A stretch of 49,000 nt of DNA. Origin: Bacteroidota bacterium (GTDB taxonomy: Bacteria > Bacteroidota > Bacteroidia > Bacteroidales > VadinHA17). This document shows, in pieces, positions 43,760-49,000 of the stretch. The notes under the pieces were generated by a model, which worked only from the letters and a program-made list of their open reading frames with translations, was not told the DNA's origin and did no database searches. The DNA lies in assembly GCA_011374625.1 (NCBI GenBank), contig DRPN01000031.1, positions 1 to 49,000 on the forward strand. The letters run 5' to 3'. The translations under genes and the position numbers were made by a program. Each line of letters begins with the position of its first letter. Within the stretch, counting starts at the first letter, position 1.

Positions 43760-45451
43760 TTAGTAACCAGCTGCCTGTCCGTCTTTTCGTGATTCCGATG
43801 CACCGTAATAAACATGGTTTTTTGCATCCCACATGATCGCCTGGTATCCTCCGTATCCTCCGATGGTCCATTGGATACGGTGACCCCGGCGCATAAGATC
43901 ACGGATGGTCTCATAAGAAAATCCGCTTTCAAGGTAAACGGTCCCTCCGTCATGCATGAATTCCCCGGTGGGTTGAGAAGATCCTCCATGACGGATACGG
44001 GGTGCGTCGCCTGCTTCCTGCAGGTTCATGCCGAAATCGATCAGGTTGATAACGATCTGTACATGTCCCTGAGGTTGCATGGAACCGCCCATTACACCGA
44101 AGCTGACCCATGGTTGCCCGTTTTTGGTGATGAACGCCGGTATGATGGTGTGAAAAGGCCTTTTTCCGGGAGCATAGGTATTCATTTCCCCTTTTTTCAG
44201 ATTGAATAGTTCGCCACGGTCCTGCAGGACAAAGCCCAGACTGTCAGGGGTCATACCTGATCCCATGCCGCGGTAATTGCTCTGGATAAGGGATACCATA
44301 TTTCCCCACTGATCGGCCACGGTCATATAGACTGTTTCGCCATGTTCCAGCTCACCTGCATCCACACTGCGGGCAGCACGCTGCGGGTTGATCAGTTGCC
44401 TGCGCCGGGCTGCATATTCTTTGGAGATGAGCTCCTGTACGGGAATCCTGTTAAAAGCAGGATCAGCATAGAATTTGGCCCTGTCGGCAAAAGCCAGTTT
44501 CTTGGCTTCGACAAAATAGTGAATATAGTCGGCGCTGCCAAAACCCATGGCACCTATATCATAGCCTTCCAATATATTGAGCATCTGCAGGGCGGCGATC
44601 CCCTGGCCGTTGGGAGGGAGTTCCCATACATCATATCCCCGGTAACTGGTGGATACGGGCTCCACCCATTCGGAATGGTGGGAAGCCAGATCTTCATAGG
44701 ATAAGAAACCTCCGTTTCTTTTCATATAAGCAGCAATGGTGCGTGCAATATCTCCTTTGTAAAAAGCATCCCTGCCTCCTAAAGCAACTTTTTCAAGGGT
44801 ATTGGCCAGGTATGGGTTCTTGAAGATCTCTCCTTTGCGGGGGGCGTGGCCTCCGGGCATGAAGATCTCTTTAAAATTTTCGTATTTCTGCAGTATGCGT
44901 GCATTGCCCTGCCAGTAGTAAGCGATGAGTTCGGTCACCGGAAACCCTTCCCGGGCATAGTTGATGGCCGGTTGCAGGATCTCTTTCATAGGCAGATTGC
45001 CGAACTTATCGTGAAGGGCAAACCATCCGTCCACACATCCGGGTACCGTCACCGGCAAGGGCCCGTGAGCAGGGATATGGGTGTATCCATGTTGTATGAA
45101 ATAATCCAGGGTGAGTGATTTTGGGGAGCGTCCACTGCCGTTGAGACCGTAGAGTTTTTTTGTTTTGGTGTCCCATACAATGGCAAAAAGATCCCCGCCT
45201 ATGCCGCTGCCGGTAGGTTCGACCAGGCCCAGCAGGGCATCGGCAGCAATAGCCGCATCTACTGCTGTGCCTCCTTTTTTTAAGATGTCGAGGGCTGTCT
45301 GGGTGACCAGCGGGTGACTGGTGCAAGCCATCCCGTGACGGGCAATTACTTCAGAGCGGGTGGCGAAGACCCGCCCTGTGATCCGGTCCTGAGCAGGCGA
45401 TACTCCCTGCAGGAGTGCTACCCCTGCCGCAATGAGAAAAACCTTTTTCAT
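43760..45451 (-). CDS. ggt: Gamma-glutamyltransferase
   Basis: HPLVTQTALDILKKGGTAVDAAIAADALLGLVEPTGSGIGGDLFA, ELPPNGQGIAALQMLNILEG, PQGHVQIVINLIDFGMNLQEAGDAPRIRH; start probably MKKVFLIAAG at 45451 rather than 45577. Confidence 0.94.
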   Translation of the reverse strand: MKKVFLIAAGVALLQGVSPAQDRITGRVFATRSEVIARHGMACTSHPLVTQTALDILKKGGTAVDAAIAADALLGLVEPTGSGIGGDLFAIVWDTKTKKLYGLNGSGRSPKSLTLDYFIQHGYTHIPAHGPLPVTVPGCVDGWFALHDKFGNLPMKEILQPAINYAREGFPVTELIAYYWQGNARILQKYENFKEIFMPGGHAPRKGEIFKNPYLANTLEKVALGGRDAFYKGDIARTIAAYMKRNGGFLSYEDLASHHSEWVEPVSTSYRGYDVWELPPNGQGIAALQMLNILEGYDIGAMGFGSADYIHYFVEAKKLAFADRAKFYADPAFNRIPVQELISKEYAARRRQLINPQRAARSVDAGELEHGETVYMTVADQWGNMVSLIQSNYRGMGSGMTPDSLGFVLQDRGELFNLKKGEMNTYAPGKRPFHTIIPAFITKNGQPWVSFGVMGGSMQPQGHVQIVINLIDFGMNLQEAGDAPRIRHGGSSQPTGEFMHDGGTVYLESGFSYETIRDLMRRGHRIQWTIGGYGGYQAIMWDAKNHVYYGASESRKDGQAAGY

Positions 45452-45509
45452 TTTTTTTGTTCTTTGGTTAGCATTGTTAACGGCCAATGGCAAAGGAAAC
45501 CGCTTCGGG

Positions 45510-46409
45510 TTATTGCAGGATGAACTTGTAGGTGATGGTTCCTTTCTGGAACGCCGGAGCGTCGGGTTTACGATCAAATTTGGAGGCCAGGGCCGCTTTT
45601 TTTGCTGCGTTCAGGAGATCCTGGTTGAGGGTGGTGGACCCTTTCACTCCGGGGGTTGCCTTGGTGACATTGCCGTTGCGGTCAACCGTCACTTCCACCA
45701 CCACGATTCCGGCAACCTGATAATTGTATTGGGGCAGAGGCAGTTTCTGAGGGGTCCTGCCGCCCAGACTGTAAGACACCCCGCCGTTACCGGTACCGGG
45801 GGTGCCTGAGTGCGTGCCCGCCTGCACCGAGCCCTCAGGGTTTCCCTGGTTGCCTTTCCCTCCTGTTTCTCCCTCAGAGGCCGTATTGGCGGTACCCTGG
45901 GCATTGGCGAAAGCGTTCTTTGTGCGTCGCAGAATCTCTTGTTTTTTCCGTTCTTCTGCCTCACGGCGTTTACGCTCCTCTTCTTCCTTGCGTTTTCTTT
46001 CCAGTTCTTCCTGCCTTTTCTTTTGGAGTGCTTCTTCCTGTTTTCTCCGGGCTTCTTCAGCCTGTTTTTTTTTACGCAATTCTTCCGCTGTGGGTTTTTT
46101 GGGTTTTGTTTCTTTTCCCGATTCCACCGCGGCAGCTTCTTCAATATCCTGAGTCAGGATCTTTTCTTTTGAAGTCTCCGTAGTTTTTGGGGGTGTTTTT
46201 GATGGTGGAGGAAGGCTGGCAGGAAGGGCAGGTGCTGGTTCGAGAAGACCCCCTCCGGTATTATCCGTGCCGAAGTTGATCAGTAAAGCTTCTTCCTGAG
46301 GAGGAGGAAAAGGAGCATGCAACCCGAAAAAAACCAGCAAAAGAATAAGTGTGCCATGAAAAATAATCGTGGCTACTATTCCTCTTGTATGTTTATTGCT
46401 GCCGGGCAT
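45510..46409 (-). CDS. TonB-family energy transducer with TolA-like K/E/R-rich linker
   Basis: 299 aa; N-terminal TM, charged low-complexity linker, C-terminal PQYNYQVAGIVVVEVTVDRNGNVTKATPGVKGSTTLNQDLLNAAKKAAL. Confidence 0.88.
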   Translation of the reverse strand: MPGSNKHTRGIVATIIFHGTLILLLVFFGLHAPFPPPQEEALLINFGTDNTGGGLLEPAPALPASLPPPSKTPPKTTETSKEKILTQDIEEAAAVESGKETKPKKPTAEELRKKKQAEEARRKQEEALQKKRQEELERKRKEEEERKRREAEERKKQEILRRTKNAFANAQGTANTASEGETGGKGNQGNPEGSVQAGTHSGTPGTGNGGVSYSLGGRTPQKLPLPQYNYQVAGIVVVEVTVDRNGNVTKATPGVKGSTTLNQDLLNAAKKAALASKFDRKPDAPAFQKGTITYKFILQ

Positions 46410-46411
46410 AA

Positions 46412-46804
46412 TTATCGCGCTGTGGTAGCCAGCACCAGTTTGTAACCGTTCCGTTTGGCAATGTTCATTACATCTACCACATACTGCACGGGGATGGTCC
46501 TGTCAACATGCAGGGAGATATAAATGTCCTTGTTGTTGCCTATTTTTTGTTGCAGAGCCCTCTCCAGGTCATTGATGGCTACCGGTTTGTCTTCAATGTA
46601 ATATTTCAGATCCTTGGTGATAGAGACGGTGGTGAACGGCTTTGCGGAGGTCTGGTTGGCACTTCTCGGCAACAGCAGTTTCAGGGCGGTAGGACTGATT
46701 AGGGTGGAAGAGATCATGAAAAAGATCAGCAACAGGAAGATGATATCGGTCATCCCTGACATGCTGAACGAAGGGCTTATTTTATTTCTTGATTGTATGG
46801 CCAT
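46412..46804 (-). CDS. exbD: Biopolymer transporter ExbD/TolR family
   Basis: 130 aa; FSMSGMTDIIFLLLIFFMISSTLISPTALKLLLP. Confidence 0.93.
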   Translation of the reverse strand: MAIQSRNKISPSFSMSGMTDIIFLLLIFFMISSTLISPTALKLLLPRSANQTSAKPFTTVSITKDLKYYIEDKPVAINDLERALQQKIGNNKDIYISLHVDRTIPVQYVVDVMNIAKRNGYKLVLATTAR

Positions 46805-46836
46805 ATTAGATAGGTAAAATGCTGAATTTACTATAC

Positions 46837-47526
46837 TTACTCAACCGGTTCATTCAGGATATCCATAAATTCCGAGGTACGGGCTTCCAGCTGGAACACC
46901 ACTTTTTCGACACGTGCTACTAAAATGTTATAGGCAAAATACGCAATAATACCAACGATCAATCCTGCCACGGTGGTGACCAGTGCGGTATAGATGCCGT
47001 TAGACAGTGTGGTAATATCTACGTTGTTACCGGCATTTGCCATATCATAGAAAGCCATGATCATGCCAATAACGGTGCCCAGGAATCCCAGCATGGGAGC
47101 ACCGCCGGCAACGGTAGCCAGGGCGGGAAGGCCTTTTTCCAGATTGTATATTTCCAGGCGTCCTGCATTTTCAATGGCTGCATGCACATCCTGAATAGGG
47201 CGGCCGATGAGGCGTATCCCTTTTTCCAACATGCGGGCTACCGGATGATCCTGGGATTGACACAATGCCATGGCTGATTCGATTTTCCCTTCATGGATAT
47301 AGTCCTTGATACGGTTCATCAGGTTGTTGTCTTCCATGGAAGCTTTCCTGATCACAAAATAACGGTCGAAGAAAATATAAATCGCAATCAGCGAGAGCAG
47401 GAAGATAACAAGATTTACCCAACCTCCTTTCATGGCCAGATCCCAGTAAGACATGGTTACTTGTCCGGCACCTTGTGCCGCCGTGTCAGCCACGGAAATT
47501 TGTGCAAAGATCATTGTCAGGTTCAT
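46837..47526 (-). CDS. exbB: MotA/TolQ/ExbB proton channel family protein
   Basis: 229 aa; LATVAGGAPMLGFLGTVIGMIMAFYDMA, ISNGIYTALVTTVAGLIVGIIAYFAYNIL-type segment. Confidence 0.93.
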   Translation of the reverse strand: MNLTMIFAQISVADTAAQGAGQVTMSYWDLAMKGGWVNLVIFLLSLIAIYIFFDRYFVIRKASMEDNNLMNRIKDYIHEGKIESAMALCQSQDHPVARMLEKGIRLIGRPIQDVHAAIENAGRLEIYNLEKGLPALATVAGGAPMLGFLGTVIGMIMAFYDMANAGNNVDITTLSNGIYTALVTTVAGLIVGIIAYFAYNILVARVEKVVFQLEARTSEFMDILNEPVE

Positions 47527-47552
47527 AGGTTTTACATTTTTTACGAAATTAT

Positions 47553-47589
47553 AAAAAAAACGAGATATAACAGGAAATATTATATCTCG
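47553..47589 (-). terminator. Rho-independent terminator of nhaD
   Basis: CGAGATATAA (47561-47570) / TTATATCTCG (47580-47589) perfect 10-bp stem, A8 at 47553-47560 giving U8 on the minus strand. Confidence 0.88.
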
Positions 47590-47614
47590 TAATGATTCAT
47601 ACTTTTAGTCTTAT

Positions 47615-49000
47615 TTATTTAATCAGATAATATATCAGTGATCCACCCAAAAAACCTGAAAGGGCAAGCAGGCTCATACGCTTAAGATACCAGATAAAGT
47701 CTATCTTTTCCAGTCCCATAGCAGCCACACCGGCAGCCGATCCGATGATCAGGATGCTTCCACCCGTCCCGGCGGTATAGGCCAGAAACTCCCAAAACAA
47801 TCCGTCCTGTACAAAATTCTGAGCCCAGGCCAGGGTGGTCGGGTCGGTTATGGTCTGAAGCATATGCGGTTCCTGAATAGGATACATGCCCATTCCCCCG
47901 GCGGTCAGGGGCACATTGTCAACGATGGCGGAGAGCAGTCCTATGGCCATATCAATGAAATAAATATTATGTAGTTTTTCATCCAGATACGTGGAAAGCA
48001 AATGCAGATGTCCGGCTGACTGAAGGGCTGCCACTGCACTCAATATACCCAGGAAAAAGAAGATAGTAGGAGCATCGATCTTTTTCAGCACGGAAGTGAT
48101 CATGCACTGTTTTTTCTTATCGGGATTGGCTTTCCGGTGAATCAGGTCGGTGATGATCCAGAGGATAGACAGCCCCCCCAACATGCCCATGTATGGCGGC
48201 AGGTGCGTGACGGTTTTGAATACCGGCACGGACAGCAAGGCTCCTACGCCCAGAAAGAAGATAAGGTTTCGTTCGCCTTTGTGTGATGCAGTGTTGGGAT
48301 CATCCTCCGGGACTTTCGGAGGTTCATAATGCCCTTTCTCAAAGAAAGAAACGATAATCAACGGAATCAGCATGTTTACCAGACTGACCAGGAATATTCC
48401 TTTGATAATACCCCAGGCCGTGATCTGCCCGCCGATCCAAAGCATAATGGTGGTCACATCACCAATAGGTGACCAGGCCCCCCCGGCATTGGCAGCAATA
48501 ACGATCATACTGGCAAAAAACCAACGGTCTTTCTTTTCTTTGATCAGCTTATTCAGGAGTGTCACCATCACAATGGTAGAAGTCAGGTTGTCAAGGGCGG
48601 CAGACATAAAGAACGTGAGGAAGGAAAGTATCCATAAAAGCTTGACCTTATTGGTGGTACTGATCTTGTCCGTAATGATCTTGAAGCCGTTATGGGAATC
48701 AACGGTTTCCACAATAGTCATGGCACCCCACAGAAAAAACAGAATCTCTGAAATCTCTCCCAGATGATGTATGATCTCGTGGTCTACAATGAACTTTAGA
48801 AATTGTTTGTGTTCGGGTAGACGGGCCAGGTCGGGATTCTTGCCCAAAAATTCCTGGAAAAAGGTCTTTCCTGGTCCGGTTAGAATCTCATGAGATCCGA
48901 TCATAAACAAGACCCAGAGCACAACGCTGGTGATAAGTGCAGAAGCTGCTTTATCAACTTTTATGGGATGTTCCAGGGCTATTGCGGTATAACCCAGTAC
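47615..49000 (-). CDS. nhaD: Na+/H+ antiporter, NhaD family (5'-truncated by the window edge)
   Basis: Frame stays open from 48922 to 49000 (VLGYTAIALEHPIKVDKAASALITSV...); ALDNLTSTIVMVTLLNKL, AANAGGAWSPIGDVTTIMLWIGGQI, AIVDNVPLTAGGMGMY. Confidence 0.93.
   Translation of the reverse strand, partial: VLGYTAIALEHPIKVDKAASALITSVVLWVLFMIGSHEILTGPGKTFFQEFLGKNPDLARLPEHKQFLKFIVDHEIIHHLGEISEILFFLWGAMTIVETVDSHNGFKIITDKISTTNKVKLLWILSFLTFFMSAALDNLTSTIVMVTLLNKLIKEKKDRWFFASMIVIAANAGGAWSPIGDVTTIMLWIGGQITAWGIIKGIFLVSLVNMLIPLIIVSFFEKGHYEPPKVPEDDPNTASHKGERNLIFFLGVGALLSVPVFKTVTHLPPYMGMLGGLSILWIITDLIHRKANPDKKKQCMITSVLKKIDAPTIFFFLGILSAVAALQSAGHLHLLSTYLDEKLHNIYFIDMAIGLLSAIVDNVPLTAGGMGMYPIQEPHMLQTITDPTTLAWAQNFVQDGLFWEFLAYTAGTGGSILIIGSAAGVAAMGLEKIDFIWYLKRMSLLALSGFLGGSLIYYLIK

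Noticed and set aside
45802-46183. Phe/Ser/Leu-rich plus-strand ORFs (116, 120 and 87 aa)
   Set aside because: Antisense translations of the K/E/R-rich linker of the TonB-family protein.

Overview
This 49 kb window is a protein-coding chromosomal segment from a Bacteroidota bacterium, probably Bacteroidales or Marinilabiliales. I base that on gene content and TAnnTTTG-like promoter boxes; I could not run any search. I see no rRNA, tRNA, CRISPR array, prophage or transposase. Most genes are housekeeping: nhaC, a wza/wzc pair, yqgE, rhomboid, holA, AMP nucleosidase, alaS, acyl-CoA synthetase, M14 and M23 peptidases, nfeD, purB, an MsbA-like ABC exporter, htpG, mltG, a phosphohexomutase, murB, ggt, exbB/exbD/tonB and an edge-truncated nhaD. 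The best candidate for an under-described system is a tandem array of five co-oriented paralogues at 9011-19636. Each has a signal peptide, TPR repeats and a PD40/WD40-like propeller, but they carry different C-termini: SPOR, none, OmpA, OmpA, and a four-repeat helical domain plus a terminal TM helix. The family resembles the T9SS component PorE but lacks its lipobox. Non-coding signals include four degenerate 7-bp-periodic intergenic arrays, two of them just upstream of a TAnnTTTG match; a 19-bp tandem duplication upstream of a small HTH-like gene; and an in-frame amber-interrupted secreted-protein gene with a terminator-like hairpin just before its start codon.
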